The notes under the pieces: model-generated | What the model was told of the DNA's origin: nothing | What the model saw: only the letters and a program-made list of their open reading frames with translations | Databases searched by the model: none | Position numbers and translations under genes: made by a program | Shown here: piece after piece, positions 23,054 through 34,857 of the stretch | Numbering within the stretch: the first letter of the stretch is position 1 | How the letters are laid out: each line of letters begins with the position of its first letter | Source of the DNA: Zygnema cylindricum | Lineage: Eukaryota; Streptophyta; Zygnematophyceae; Zygnematales; Zygnemataceae | NCBI GenBank assembly: GCA_037447655.1 | Contig: JBBHKE010002877.1 | Location: forward strand, 362,552 to 426,551 | Length of the DNA stretch: 64,000 nt | Direction of reading: 5' to 3'

Positions 23054-26000
23054 GGTTATGGGCCCACCGCCCAAATTGCCTATCTTTGATGGATCGAACT
23101 ACTTGTACTGGGAAGATATGTTGAGCTCCTATTTTGAAGAGATGGACTTGTCATCCATTGTGGATGGGACAGCTGATGAGACTGCACCGGATTGGAGAAA
23201 GAAGAATCTCCACTGCCTCTATGTCTTCAAGTAGTCTATGACAAAGGAGTTGGTAATGTCTTACCTTTTTATAAAAAAGGCTTCTCAAACCTGGTTTAGT
23301 GTACATGCTATGTATGTTCTGCTTGATGTCACAGTTCACACTAATATAGCAACATAAATCTTTGAATTTATATATGTTAGAGGTAGTATGTCAGATCATT
23401 ACCATGCTGTGAAAAGGTTGTTCGTTCAGAGTACAAGTGCAGGAGGGGACTTTTCACCACCTCAGCAGGCTATGTTATTGATGAGAACTTCACTATAAGG
23501 GAGCCATGGATTGGCTTAGGGCTCTACCACAACGTCAATGGAACATAGCATTAGCAATTCAACTTATTTTGAGTGAATAAGCTAACCAGATTTCACAAAG
23601 AGGTAGTAGTAAGTGTGTTCAGGCATTAGCTAACCAGTTTTCAGATTCTAAGATTGGTAGTGGCAATGGTAGAGGTAGTGGTCATAGAAGGTCACCTTTA
23701 ACTTGCTATTACTGTGATGAAAAAGGGCATGTGTTCAGAATGTGTAATGCATATAAGAGAGCGAAAGCCACAGGAAATTTTCGCTCTGGATGGGACGAAA
23801 GTCGGGTTCCTTCTCAATCAGGTGGTCGACCAACTGCTCTAATCGAACTTAAGGAGGAGGACGTGAGCAGCTTTCCCACCAACAGCGAAAAGAAATACTT
23901 TGCGATGGCACAAGCAACGGAAGGCGTGGAGAAAGACGAATGGATAATGGACTCTGGTGCATCTGCACACATGTGCCGCAATCACCATCTGTTTGAGAGT
24001 ATTCAATCTATTTCATTCATCAAAATTTATTTTAGTGATGATACCTTTGTTAAGTCGAAAGCAAATGGGAGGGTGTCACTTATGTTGAACGTAGAGGGAA
24101 AACCTGTGAAAGGGTTTTGGAAGATGTGTTGCATGTCCCAGCTTTTAAAAGAATTTTTTTCTCTACGTCAGTGGTAGAAAAGAAAGGTTTTAAAACTATA
24201 TCTGAGAATGGAAAGAAAACAGTGAGTAAGAATGGGAAAATAGCATTAGAGGGATTTGCTCGAGGAAACAATTTGTATCGGTTGAGTCTTGTACTCAAGT
24301 GTAATTAGTGATTGTGATTTATGGCATAAACATTTAGGACATGTGAATTATGATAGATTAGGAAAGATGGTAAATCAAAAAATGGTGGAAGGTGTAAAAA
24401 TTAGTCAAAAACCAGCATCAAATGTATGTGATGGTTGTGCAATGGGAAAAATTCATAAATTGCTTTTCCCTTCGCAAACTGATCATAGAAGTAGCAGGGT
24501 GCTAGAACTAATTTATTCAGATGTATGGGGGGCATCTAGGTATCCATCTGTGAGAGGTGTTAAGTTTATGCTTACCTTTATTGATGACTAAAGTAGATTT
24601 ATTACAGTTTATTTTTTGAAAAAGAAGGATGAAGTCTTTTCAAAATTTAAGGAGTATAAGGCTTGGGTTGAGAATATGCATGAGAGAAAGATAGCGATAT
24701 TCAGATCTGATAATGGAGGGGAGTAGATTTCTAATGAGTTTGCAGAATTCCTAAAATTGTATGGAATCTCACGTCAGCTAACCGTTCCTTATTCTCCGGA
24801 ACAAAACGGTGTTTAAAAAAGGATGAATAGAACCATATCAGAGTGTGCTAGGATAATGATGGCTAATAAGTACATAGATTTCAAATTTTGGGCAGAGGCT
24901 ATGCATTGTGCAACTTATGTGAGAAACACGCTAGAAAGATGGGCAGTAAAAGATAAAACTCCCTACGAAATGTGGACAGGACACAAACCAGATGTAAGTC
25001 ACTTCAATTTTTTTGGAAGTAAGGTATTCTTGCTAGATAATGATCCACAAAAATGGAAAATAGAGCCAAAAGGCATACCAAGAATATTTTTAGGGTATGA
25101 TGATCATGCCAAGGGTTATAAAGTATATGACATTAAGAGAAATAGAGTTGTGGTAGCCAGAAACATCATAGTGAAGGATGAGGGAAAAGGAGTAGATATA
25201 TTTAGTTAGCGTAGCGATGAAAAGAAAAGTCGAAGTGTTGATTATATCTTTTTAGAGGAAAATCCTATGTTTTTCAAGAAAATATATAGAAAATGCATCT
25301 ACATTAGCTCAAAGTGACTTAGAATCATCTTCTCCACCACAAACAGGAAGTGTTATGCCCGAAAGAGTTGCAGACTCTCCTCTCCCTCAAGCCGAAACTG
25401 AATTACATTAAGAATCACATGTATCAAGGAGGAGGACCCTACCATCTATACCAACGACAGAATTTCCAACTGGAGTTAGGCGAAGTGTAGGACTCAGGGG
25501 AGAAAGTGCATCCTTTGCTCACTCAGCACACACAGAAGAGCCTCTAACGTTGACGGAAACTTTTTCGAGTAATGAAAGGGAACACTGGGTGGACGCAGTC
25601 AATGAAGAAATGAAGTCCGTCATGGAGGCCCAAACTTGGGATCACGTGGAACTTCCTCTTGGAAGAAAGGCTATTAGAAGTAAATGGGTGTTTAAATTAA
25701 TATTGAACCCAGATAATACCATAGACATGTATAAGGCTCGCTTGGTTTCTAAGGGATATAATCAAATGGAGGGGATTAATTATGAAGAAACCTTTTCACC
25801 GGTTGTAAGGTTTCCATCTGTCCGCATCTTACTTACATTACATGCCATAGAGGATTTTGATATCCACTAAATGGATGTCAAAACTACATTTTTGCATGGT
25901 GATTTAGATGAGGTCATTTATATGAAGCAGCCAGAGGGTTATGAGGAAACAGGAAAAGAAAATCTTGTGTGCAAAATTTTAAAATCTTTGTATGGCATAA

Positions 26001-26705
26001 AACAGGCCCCTATGCAATGGAACCGAAAGTTAGATGAGTTCTTGATACGATTAGGATTTACTAGAATTAGTTCAAATCATTCGGTATATGTGATGTGTGG
26101 TGATAATCCTGATGAGGTGATATTCATTGCTGTGTATGTTGATGATTTGTTGCTTAATTAGTAGGAACAAAGAAAGAATTGCTAGAGTAAAACACGCTTC
26201 TAATTTAAAATTTGAAATAAAGGATTTGGGTGAAGCTAAATACATTTTTGGCATACAAGTTGAAAGAGATAGAGAAAAGAAAATCATTAGGCTAGCTCAA
26301 AAAGAACCGATAGGAAACAACTTGGAAAAAATTGGTTTGGCTGATGCCAAAGGTTGTGCAACTCCTATGGAGTATAAGCAAAAACTTGAAGGAATGGAGC
26401 ATGAGTTTGGAGTCATAATAGATGAGGAACTCAGTGCAGAAGATCAAAAATTTATAACCCAAGTACACTACAAACAAGTAGTAAGAAGTCTGATTTACTT
26501 CATGAATTATACTAGGCCCGATATAGCTGCAGTTGTTGGTGTGTTGAACAGAAGTCTGCAAAATCCACGAAAGAGAGACTGGGAAGCAGCAAAAAGGGTC
26601 TTAAGATATCTTGTTGGGACTAGAAATCTTTGGCTTACTTTAGGAGGGGACAAGGTTGGCATTAATACTTGGAGTGATGTTAGCTATGGTGATGTGCCTA
26701 GTAGG
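22902..26705 (+). pseudogene. Ty1/copia gag-pol polyprotein, decayed, cut by an insertion (element 2)
   Basis: Domains in order. Gag starts MSDNGSAPTAS, then a proline-rich stretch and QQVMGPPPKLPIFDG. A CCHC zinc knuckle CYYCDEKGHVFRMC follows near 23,704. Protease WIMDSGASAHMC is near 23,941. The integrase HHCC region (HLGHVNYDRL.. CDGCAMGK) is near 24,325-24,450, with the catalytic aspartates in LIYSDVWG and RSDNGGE. The integrase tail PYEMWTGHKPDVSHF follows. Reverse transcriptase has KWVFKLILNPDNTIDMYKAR and YVDDLL. RNase H starts with SYGDVPSR and is cut off at 26,705. At least eight in-frame stops and several shifts make it inactive. It encodes the usual copia order with integrase before reverse transcriptase. 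A reverse-oriented copia copy (LTR at 26,706) is inserted in its RNase H. Confidence 0.85.
23054..23068 (+). other. Copia primer binding site inside gag (element 2)
   Basis: GGTTATGGGCCCACC, identical to the site at 54,300-54,314 and complementary to the anticodon arm of initiator tRNA-Met. It is in frame within gag and is read as part of QVMGPP. Confidence 0.7.
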
Positions 26706-27740
26706 TGCAACTCTGAGACCTCCATAGGACCTCAGAGTAGGCAGCTCACGGGAAGCCTCTAGGATAACCCAGACCCCTCTGTGTTTCAACAAGAATAACT
26801 GCCATCGTGGCAGACAAAAATTTTGACCACCTTCACCCATGTAAAGGCAAGACTCCCGTGAGTTGATAGCAAAAAGAATCTCTGAATTTGCTCCCCTGAG
26901 CAGTAAGTTATATAGGGTCAAAGTTGACCTTTTGTACAGAAGCTCTCTAAGAGAGAGGGTCTAATCTATCAAATTTTTCTAAGTCCTATCTCTCTCTAAA
27001 ACTCTATCTACTAAAGTACGACACCAATCATATTAGTGTATCGTACATAAAGGTAAAGGTGCCGTTGTACTTTATGTACGACCATTGTACGACATGGCCA
27101 AAAAGTCGACACATGTCATTTTTGGATTCGTTCTTAGAATCTTCGGAGATGCCGTAATCCAATATGATTGTGCCACGTGGCGATTGATGTGATGTCGACC
27201 GCAAACCGCCAAAAACCTATTGCGCGATCTCGGCATGCTTCGTGGCCGTCCGATTAAGCCGGATTAGAATCGTGGCCGTCATAAATACTTGCACAATATT
27301 TGTTTTGCCTTCGAAACAAAATGCGCGGTATCCGTTTCGGATGTGCCGTACGCCGTACATTACAAACTGTATCTATGTCTAAATATCCCGTTGAATGAAG
27401 ATAGCCGACATGTTAACATTTGAATAACTATCAAACCCTATATCATATATCTCTGGTTTAGACTAGTTGGCTAAGGCTACAGGCTACCGACTACTTTGGC
27501 GAACGGCAGGTTTCAAGTTCAAATCTTGGGCCCGCCAAGTTAATATTGGTAAAATCTACTAACCTAATATTTGTCCCTGTCGGGATAGCATACGCGGCCA
27601 TGGCTCTATCTCCTTGTCCAACTTTCAGTGACAACGACAAGTGTGAGAGCTTGAGAGAGGAGTTAGAGGCAAACTGCCTCTGCTTCTTTTCTGCATTTTA
27701 CAAAACCTAGAAAATACTAAAATAACTTTTAATTTCTACA
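26706..27740 (-). mobile_element. Copia 3' LTR of minus-strand element 3
   Basis: Minus-strand LTR of 1,035 bp bounded by TG/CA ends (TGTAGAAATT and GAGTTGCA). It is next to the polypurine tract CTCCCCTTATTTTC (27,741-27,754 on the plus strand). The GTAC hairpin lies at 27,042-27,080 and the antisense tRNA-like module at 27,451-27,538. It interrupts the RNase H of element 2. Confidence 0.85.
27451..27538 (+). ncRNA. tRNA-like module antisense within LTR, A and B boxes present
   Basis: TAGACTAGTTGG at 27,459-27,470 fits the A-box consensus TRGCNNARNNGG at all but one position. AGTTCAAATCT at 27,516-27,526 fits the B box at 9 of 11, 45 bases further on, a normal Pol III spacing. TCAAG/CTTGG can form a T stem. 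Acceptor pairing is poor, so it looks like a tRNA-derived promoter module, not a tRNA. Confidence 0.45.
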
Positions 27741-30095
27741 CTCCCCTTATTTTCTATTCACTTTTTATTTTAAGACCACACTTCTCCCAACATAAAATTA
27801 GTTTACGGGAAGGAACAGGTTTGGTCATCATATCTACTACCATTTCACTATCTTGTTTATACTCCAAACTGATTATTTTGTTTTCTATTTTCTCCCTAAC
27901 AAAGCTAAGTCCAATGTCCATGTGTTTGGATTTAAAGTGATGTTTAGGATTGGCATGGCAATGGCAGCCTGATTATCACAAAACACTTTTTGGACACCAC
28001 TCTTAAGATGACCAAGCTCACCAAACAAAGACTTGACCCAGATTAATTCTTTTACAGCAGAGCAAGAAGCCATGTACTCAACCTCCATGGTGGACTGAGC
28101 AATGACCTTTTGCTGCTTGCTGCTCTAGCAGCAAGCCCCATCACCCACATACGATACATATCTAGATGTGTATCTTCTCATAGAAGCATCCCCATAGCTG
28201 GCATCAGTCCAAGTGGTGATGTCAGTATTGTTCCCACCCAAATGCAACCATAGATCTCTAGTCCCTATGAGATATCTAAGGACTCTCTTAGCTGCCTCCC
28301 AATCTTTGTTAGTGGGAGCATTCAGACTTCTACTTAGTACTCCTACAGCTGCAGCTATGTCCGAACGGGTACAATTCATGAAATATATTAGGCTGCCCAC
28401 TACTTGTCTATAAGGGAAAGTGTGCATAAATCTTTTCTATTTCGGGCCTACCTCATCATCCAAGATTATAACTCCCTCTTCCTCACTCCCCTCACTTCCC
28501 TTCTTTAGTTATATAGGAGTGGTGCAACTATTAGCCTTGTCCATTTGGAATTTTTCTAACATGTTTCCAATAGCCTCATTTTGAGTTAATCTTATTATCT
28601 TTCTATCTCTGTCTCTTTCTACCTGAATTCCCAAAATACACCATGCTTCTCCTATATCCTTCATCTCAATTCTTCCTTTTAGATCATTTTTCAACATATT
28701 TATTTAATTCATAGATTTACTTAAAACAAGCAAATCATCAACATAAATTGCAATAAAAATAATTCCTTTCTCATCTTCAAACAAATTAATTGAGTGATCT
28801 GAGCTAATACGAAAATATATCCCAAACTCGTAAGAAACTCATCGAGCTTCTTGTTCCATTGACGGGGCGCATGTTTCAGCCCATACAAAGATTTGATCAA
28901 TCGGCATACTTTGCTCTCCTCCCCTTGCTCCACAAATCCTTCGGGCTGTCGCATAAAAATCTCCTCTTCCAACTCTCCATGTAGGAAGGCCGTCTTGATG
29001 TCCATCTGATGCACTTCCATGTCTTCTGCTGCCGCCATGCTGAGAAGTATCCGAAAACAGAGGGAAACTTGACGACCGGAGCAAAAGTCTCCTCGTAGTC
29101 AATTCTCTCTTTCTGGGTAAATCCCTTCGCCACTAACCGAGCCTTATAGCCTTCAATGGTGTTATCCGGGTTGAGTTTCAATTTGAATACCCACTTACAC
29201 CCGATTGGCTTCTTATCAAGGGGACACTCTACCAATTCCCACGTATTGGTTACTATAATCAAAGCCAACTCCTCATTAATGGTTGTCTTCCACCGGTTCC
29301 TCTCCGGACATTTCATTGCCTTACCATAAGTCAGGGGTTCATCGGGATTAAACAGTTTGGTTACTTTCTTGTTAACTTGTTTCTCTTGCAGTCTTTTGCT
29401 GCTTTTCGTTCCACCCTCAAACTCGGATGTTGGAATGGATGGCTCTCGTGGATTCTTTCGAACAGTTTCGACTTCTCCCCTATCTCTCAATTCCGGGTCT
29501 ATTTCCACCACGTCTTGCGCTTCCGTTGGAGTTAGCACTAGAGATTCCAAGGTTGAATTCTCCTCAGTTTAATTTGTACCTGTAAGATCATCATCTTCTC
29601 AAAAACATGGATAGTAAGGAAACTCAAATTCATCAAAATTTTCGTACTCAAATCTGATTTGTGTCTTTGTATGCTTAAAGGGATCTATAGATTTCCCTTC
29701 ATCCATGATAATTAGATGCTTTACTAAGATTATATCTTCTCTCTTGAGATCATAGACTTTATATCTTTTTACATATTCATCATATCCTAGCAGATATCGT
29801 GGTTTTCCTTTTGGATCGAACTACCAATTTGACCTATCTGTGTGTAGGCTCAATAATTGACTACCAAAAACCTTTAAGTGTGAAACATATGGTTTTGTGT
29901 TGGTCCATCTCTCATAAGGAGTTTGGCCTTTTACTGGCAAGGTAAGAACTCTATTCTTGAGATAATTTGCACAGATCATAGCTTCAGCCCAAAATCCCTT
30001 TCCTATCTTTTAATCCGATAGCTTACTCTTGGCACTATCGCTTTGTGTTCTATTTAACTGAAATTCTATAGGCTCCATAGCCACATAGAATTCAC
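27741..30095 (-). pseudogene. Ty1/copia pol fragment (integrase tail, RT, RNase H), element 3
   Basis: Reading down the minus strand from 30,095: the end of integrase (FWAEAMICANYLKNR, PYERWTNTKPYVSHLKVFGSQ), a linker with EDVVEIDPELRDRGE-like sequence, then reverse transcriptase (KPIGCKWVFKLKLNPDNTIE, MDIKTAFLHGELEEEIFMRQ) and RNase H (EVEYMASCSAVKELIWVKSL, CDNQAAIA). A polypurine tract lies next to the 3' LTR. The protein is very close to the element at 54-58 kb. Gag, protease and most of integrase are missing, replaced by an LTR fragment from another subfamily. Several stops and frameshifts. Confidence 0.85.
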
Positions 30096-30280
30096 ATATC
30101 AAAAGAAGCTAATCTAGATAGTGTAGACTCCAAGTTTATATAAACCCAAATGATTGACCCCTTGATAATTAGAACCCTATTATAGCTTCACCCTTGTGAA
30201 ATAAGACTTTTTGTGTGCTCAATTCCACCACAGAATGCAAAGTTAGATTATGAGATTTGGACACATTCACTGTAAAAGGG
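30096..30280 (-). mobile_element. Copia LTR fragment, other subfamily
   Basis: AGAAGCTAATCTAGATAGTG through TTCCACCACAGAATGCAAAG matches the 3' part of the solo LTR at 11.4 kb, not the LTR at 26.7 kb. Therefore element 3 is a recombinant. The fragment is cut by the gypsy LTR at 30,281. Confidence 0.7.
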
Positions 30281-30764
30281 TAGGATAGTAACCCACAACA
30301 CACTATAAGGCACAGCGAAAAGACTCTAAAGATCCCCCAGTAACAACAACAAAAGTACACAGCACTCACAGATAAAGGTCCAGCTTTGTTAATTGGGAGG
30401 GAAGATTACAAGTTGACAACTTACTGCAAAGGTCTACTCAAAGAGTCTATCTTTTACTACATCTGTCCCACTATTTAAACTAACTAGCTGCTAGTCAACC
30501 TAATACCGTACAAGTGTACACGTGGACCATCACGGTCAACGGAGTTCTATCCAAAATATCTTTTTAGAACAATACAGTTAAATCTACATTCTGTAGCGTT
30601 GCTATACTGCCACGCTGCTTCGCTATATTGCGCTACGCTATTCTACGAAGTTGCTATGCTGCTATGTTACGCTGATCTGGAATCGCAGGTACTCTGCTCT
30701 ACAACCGCAACTATAGCAGTTTGGCCTGTAGCCCTTAAGTACTCAACTTTGTAACCCTGTTACA
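30281..30764 (-). mobile_element. Ty3/gypsy chromovirus 3' LTR (minus-strand element)
   Basis: 484 bp with TGTAACAGGG and CTTTTACA ends (minus-strand sense), matching the LTRs at 35,232-35,725 and 59,734-60,224. The interior contains a series of TAGCAGCATAGC-like words (30,594-30,700). A purine-rich tract (AGTGGGAGGCAC on the minus strand) adjoins it at 30,765. Confidence 0.85.
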
Positions 30765-30779
30765 GTGCCTCCCACTAAT

Positions 30780-32110
30780 GTTTTAGCGTCCCGCTGAACT
30801 TAGCTCACTCAGGGAAATTGAAGTTGACAGAGTATGCCGTATGTCTCCTCGCGGTACTCCTCGAATTCCTATCGCAGAAATTCAAGTTGATTTTGGAGTT
30901 GCTCACATCGAGTCTCCAGCAGCGCGATATGATGATCAGCCGCCGCCAATTGTCTACGAAAGATTCGCTCCCAAACTCGGTCCTCTCCTTCCTCTGGTAC
31001 TGTTGCTGGTGCTGCAGGTAGCGACAAAACGGTCACCGGTACAGATTTTTTGGGTACCAGAACTTGAGCAGTTTCGGGTTTTTCAATCCGCCGTGCTTCT
31101 TCCGCCACGTTGTCGGCCTGTTCCCTTCGAGGTACCTTCCTCAGTTTGAAGGATACGTGTTTCTTGGCAGCTCGAGCCCGCTGCAGTGCATTCTTCGTGC
31201 CAGCTTGAGTGCTCGTACCTCAAGTGTGACCTCCGCCCGAGAAATGATGTTGTGAAGACGGACATCCCATAGGTGATATTGACGCAACATCCTAGTAACA
31301 TCCACCCAGTACCGATAGTGGTCCTCTACCACTTCCACAAATGATAGGGCATGAGGGTTTAGCTGTACATAACCCTTATGGTTATTCCCTAAGTCTTTCG
31401 TCCTCGTGAAATTCCATGCCAGGTGGGACGACATGCTGGTGGGAATATTAATAAAATCCCCATCTTTTCCTGTGCGCCATGCTGCTGGCCAATTCGAACG
31501 ATCCCAATAGAAGCGTTTGGCAAAACTGAAGGCGAGGTCTGGATGTTAGGGGTCAATAGGCAGTGAAAGAGGTAGTCGGGAATTTCTTCCTATTTTTCAC
31601 TTTTCTCGTCTGTCTCCCCTTCTTCCCGTCATAGAACAAATACGTCATCCCCGCTGGGGTACTGTGCCTCAGCCCTTTTTTTTGAACTCTCCAAGGACTG
31701 CTCGTCTGCGGGGCTCTCTATATTAGGATCCCTCATCACCTCCTGATTCGAAGCACGCTCCTCTATCTAGGGAAGGGTTGGTTCCCGTTCCGTTCATCCG
31801 CGTCCAAGAGTTAATGGTCTTCTTCATCCTCTTGATCCTCCTCTTGGAGTGGATTGTACTCCGGGTTTTGTGAATTTTCTCACTCCTCCCCTCCACTGGT
31901 CTCCGCCGGCCCTGCCTCACTTTTGGCCCTCTCTTCTACTTCTCGTCCTGCTTCTACCTCTCTCCTCTGGTCTGCCTCTACCATGGCCTCTGCCGCCACT
32001 AGCTATCTATCTTGACGGGGCACATCTCTTTGGCTTACTGGTACAAGTCTCCTCGTTTTTGGTGGTGGAGAGGACGACGACGCCATAGATTTTGTTGTGT
32101 CAGATAAATT
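30780..32110 (-). pseudogene. Extra coding region downstream of chromovirus pol, unknown function
   Basis: On the minus strand, between the chromodomain and the 3' LTR, lies 1.3-1.8 kb with broken coding potential. It begins near 32,083 with MASSSSPPPKTRRLVPVSQR, then an acidic, glutamate-rich stretch (EADQRREVEAGREVEERA), interrupted by stops. Next, near 31,560-31,140, comes a longer open part with FSFAKRFYWDRSNWPAAW, then SHLAWNFTRTKDLGNN and VVEDHYRYWVDVTRMLRQYH. It ends in a coiled-coil-like segment (ALLETRCEQLQNQLEF, about 30,869-31,108). I recognise no family. Position suggests an accessory ORF like those some plant gypsy elements carry after pol. It has at least four stops or shifts. 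Confidence 0.4.
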
Positions 32111-32587
32111 CGGTAGTTCAAGAAGAAAAGGTAAGAAGGCTGTGTAGAACAAGACACTCTCCAAACTACTTCGACTGGTTTGGTCGCGAAGGCTGATGGC
32201 GGCTTTATCCGCGAGGGTTGAGGGTCTGACTGTTGGACATTTCTAAACGCCGCAGCGCGCGAGGATATCGCAGCATCCAACATTTCTTAACTTGCATTGC
32301 TGCGGCGAAACCGCGGGTTCGTTGTCATCAATGTTATGATGCACAACTGCGCCGTTGCAATTTCCTGTTAGCGCAGCAGTAGCGCTGCGATTCTCTGACG
32401 GCACCGCTGCAATGCTTTTCTTCAGTGGCTGCACAACCACAGTGTTGTGGTCCGTTATGATCGACAATGCGTTTCTTCGCCGAGTCCCCAGGACGATTGC
32501 GATGGTTGCGACATTGCGATTGGTTCCTCTATCACATCCATTGCGATTGTCCCTCGGGTTAAGCTGAGTGTCCGCACTCTACGTAAA

Positions 32588-32745
32588 CCGGCGTAGCAAA
32601 TCGGGTGAATGCAGATCCTCCTCATCTACCCAAGAATCATGTTTAACTTCGTAGCCCTTCCAACGCACTAAATATTGGGTGGAGTTACAATGTCGAGAGC
32701 CACGCGACTGAAGGATCTCCTCCACCTCGTACTCGTCCGATGTAC
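32588..32745 (-). pseudogene. Chromodomain at the C-terminus of gypsy integrase
   Basis: Minus-strand DEYEVEEILQSRG, then QYLVRWKGYEVKHDSWVDEE and DLLRRF. This is the chromodomain pattern (YEVEEIL, YLVRWKGY, SWVDEEDL), with aromatic residues at the expected cage positions (Y, W, and W of DSW in the plant-type form). It defines the element as a chromovirus; in the family the domain guides integration towards methylated histone H3. Confidence 0.85.
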
Positions 32746-32856
32746 CCTAAATGGGCAGTAAAGGGGTTCTTCGCCGTCAATTAGGAAAAATCAAATCAGG
32801 GTCGCGAAACGGTTTGAGAAGGGAAACATCGAAAACATTGTGAATATTCCAGTCCC

Positions 32857-33922
32857 TCAGTATATCTTACTTATAGGCCACCTCTCCCACCCTTGAAAGA
32901 ACAATGAACGGACGTGTAAATCTCGGTGCCAATTACTTGGAGGGGGCACCTGGTAACGACATGTTTGCCATATTAAGGCAAACTTTATTATCCACGTTAA
33001 ACACAATGTTCTTTCGGTGAGAGTCGGCTTGCGACTTTTGACGGTCCTTTGGAAGCTGGAGCGCCCTCGCCGCCTTTTCCAGATTCCCTTGCAATGTTTT
33101 GGCAAAATTAAGAGCTGCGGTGTAGGGCAATTCACTGCCAATAAATTTTGGAGAAGGGTGGGTTGTCGTCCATTCATAGAAAATGGCGTAGAATTCGTGG
33201 ACGAGTGCACAGCACTGTTGTACGCCACCTCAATTGCCGTCAAATGGTTCACCGAATCCGTTTAGTGCACTGATACATAGGCCGCAAAGCCTCCTCCCAA
33301 GTTCGATTCACCCTTTTGGTCTGACTGACGGTCTGAGGGTGATAAGGTGTAGACATCGCCAACTGCGTCCCACACAGCTCGAACAGACTTCTCCAAAAGT
33401 GACTCACAAATTTTCGGTCACGGTCGCTGACGATTCTCTTCGGGAGTCCGTGATGGCGGAATATCTCTTGGAAGAATAAGTCTGCCACATCTTGCGCTGT
33501 GGCTGTGACTGTCATCGGCAGGAAATGGGCCATTTTCGTCAATTAATCCACGAAGACGAAAATGGAGTCATAGCCTTCCCGAGTCAACGAAAGAGCAACG
33601 ATGAAGTCCAATGAAATCGCCTTCTAATGAACAGATGGTGTCGGAAGGGGTTGTAATAGACCTTGGTGACCTGATTCCAATTTATTTCTGTTTCAAGAGT
33701 CACACGTCCAGACATACTCCGCAATGTCTCGAGTCATGTTTGGCCAATAATACGCCTCAGCGACACGTGTAGTTGTTTTATCCCATCCGAAATGTCCACT
33801 AAGCAGCTCATCGTGACTCATTTTAAGTACCGAATGACGTAACTCCTAGTTTGTCGGGACGTAAAGTTTAGTTGTTTCACTTGGTTGTTTCGCCACATAC
33901 CATTGGCGGTTCGAACTAATAC
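32857..33922 (-). pseudogene. Ty3/gypsy integrase, decayed (minus strand)
   Basis: Sequence corresponding to the integrase of the plus-strand copy at 63.4-64 kb: a zinc-binding region near 33,700-33,860 in broken frames, then [20 protein letters not shown] with the second catalytic aspartate, TPYHPQTVSQTKRVNRTWEE (the expected glutamate position reads K here), and MNHLTAIEVAYNSAVHSSTN. Frame changes separate the parts. Reverse transcriptase and RNase H should lie upstream but the sequence stops at a 10-N gap. Confidence 0.8.
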
Positions 33923-33932
33923 NNNNNNNNNN
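33923..33932. other. Assembly gap (10 N)
   Basis: Ten N between gypsy integrase and a copia LTR. The true length is unknown; about 2 kb of expected gypsy sequence (protease to RNase H) and the 5' end of the copia LTR are absent here. Confidence 0.99.
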
Positions 33933-34857
33933 AAGATTTATACCGCCGTCGGTACCGCACGGAAACTAGGAGTGTTGAAAAGAGGTAATTAATAGTTCAC
34001 TTCTCTATTTTAGTTTTACTTTAAAGAAAGAGAGTGAGGATCAAAGGCACGCCATGGCTGCCGCCATATTTAGAAAGTGGCAGATTTTGAAGTAGAGGAT
34101 ATTTTACTAAAATGTTGCCTAGATCAAATGTGAACCTGGGTCTGTGGACCTCTATATAGTCGTATATCTTAACCAATAAGGCGTTATCAAAACGATATGC
34201 GTGACGGGTTTCAAAGATATATAAACATTAACGCAACAACTAATTAACTGCAGACTAACCATAAAGAGCAATTCATGCATGTACGCGAATCTGAACCGTG
34301 TAAAATATGTTTTGATCTGACGGCCAGCATTATAGCCGCCACGCGAAGTGAGATTTTGGCGGCATACGGAGATAGTGTCACGCAGTGCCACGTGGCGCCA
34401 CATTATTTGATACCGGAAAAGATGGGAGGAGGAACCATGGCTTCCGATTTGACAGGTGTCACCTTGTAGACCTTGTGGTACAATGGTCGTATAATAAGTA
34501 CATCGCCCATTGTACCTTCTTGTACTATATAGTGTTCCTATTGGACTAGGGTTTAGTAGTAGGTAGTCGTGAGTAGGCAGACCAAGACTTAGTAATATTA
34601 AGGTACCTCTCTCTAAGAGAGCTTGTAACTATAAAGGTCATCTTGACCAGCTGTAACTTACTGCTCGAGGAGCAAATTCAGTGATTCTTTTTGCGTTTGA
34701 CTCAAGGGAGTCTTGTCCTCACAGGGGTGAGGGTGGTCAGAATATTTGTGTGCCTGGGCGGCACTTATTAAGTGGGAAAGTGGAACGGGCAAATATTATC
34801 CTAGAGGCTTTACATAGGCTGCTCATTCTGTGGGTCAATGGAGACCACAAAATTTCA
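33933..34857 (+). mobile_element. Copia LTR inserted in gypsy gag, 5' end lost at gap
   Basis: Plus-strand LTR ending AAAATTTCA at 34,857. It matches the older subfamily at 5.8-6.9 kb (TGTTGAAAAGAGGTAATTAA, GGCTGCCGCCATA). It has the GTAC hairpin at 34,488-34,525 and the antisense tRNA-like module at about 34,075-34,165. Right after it the gypsy gag resumes on the minus strand, so the copia LTR entered the gypsy element. Confidence 0.75.

Noticed and set aside
24588-26160. Many TAA and TAG codons in conserved copia and gypsy positions, raising the idea of a green-algal code in which TAA/TAG mean glutamine.
   Set aside because: Several fall at tryptophan or tyrosine positions, TGA stops also occur, and DHQ-SDH uses TAA as its terminator right after its last conserved residues. 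Ordinary decay explains them.
27451-27538. A working tRNA gene.
   Set aside because: A and B boxes are good but the acceptor stem does not pair and no sound anticodon arm exists; kept only as a tRNA-like module.
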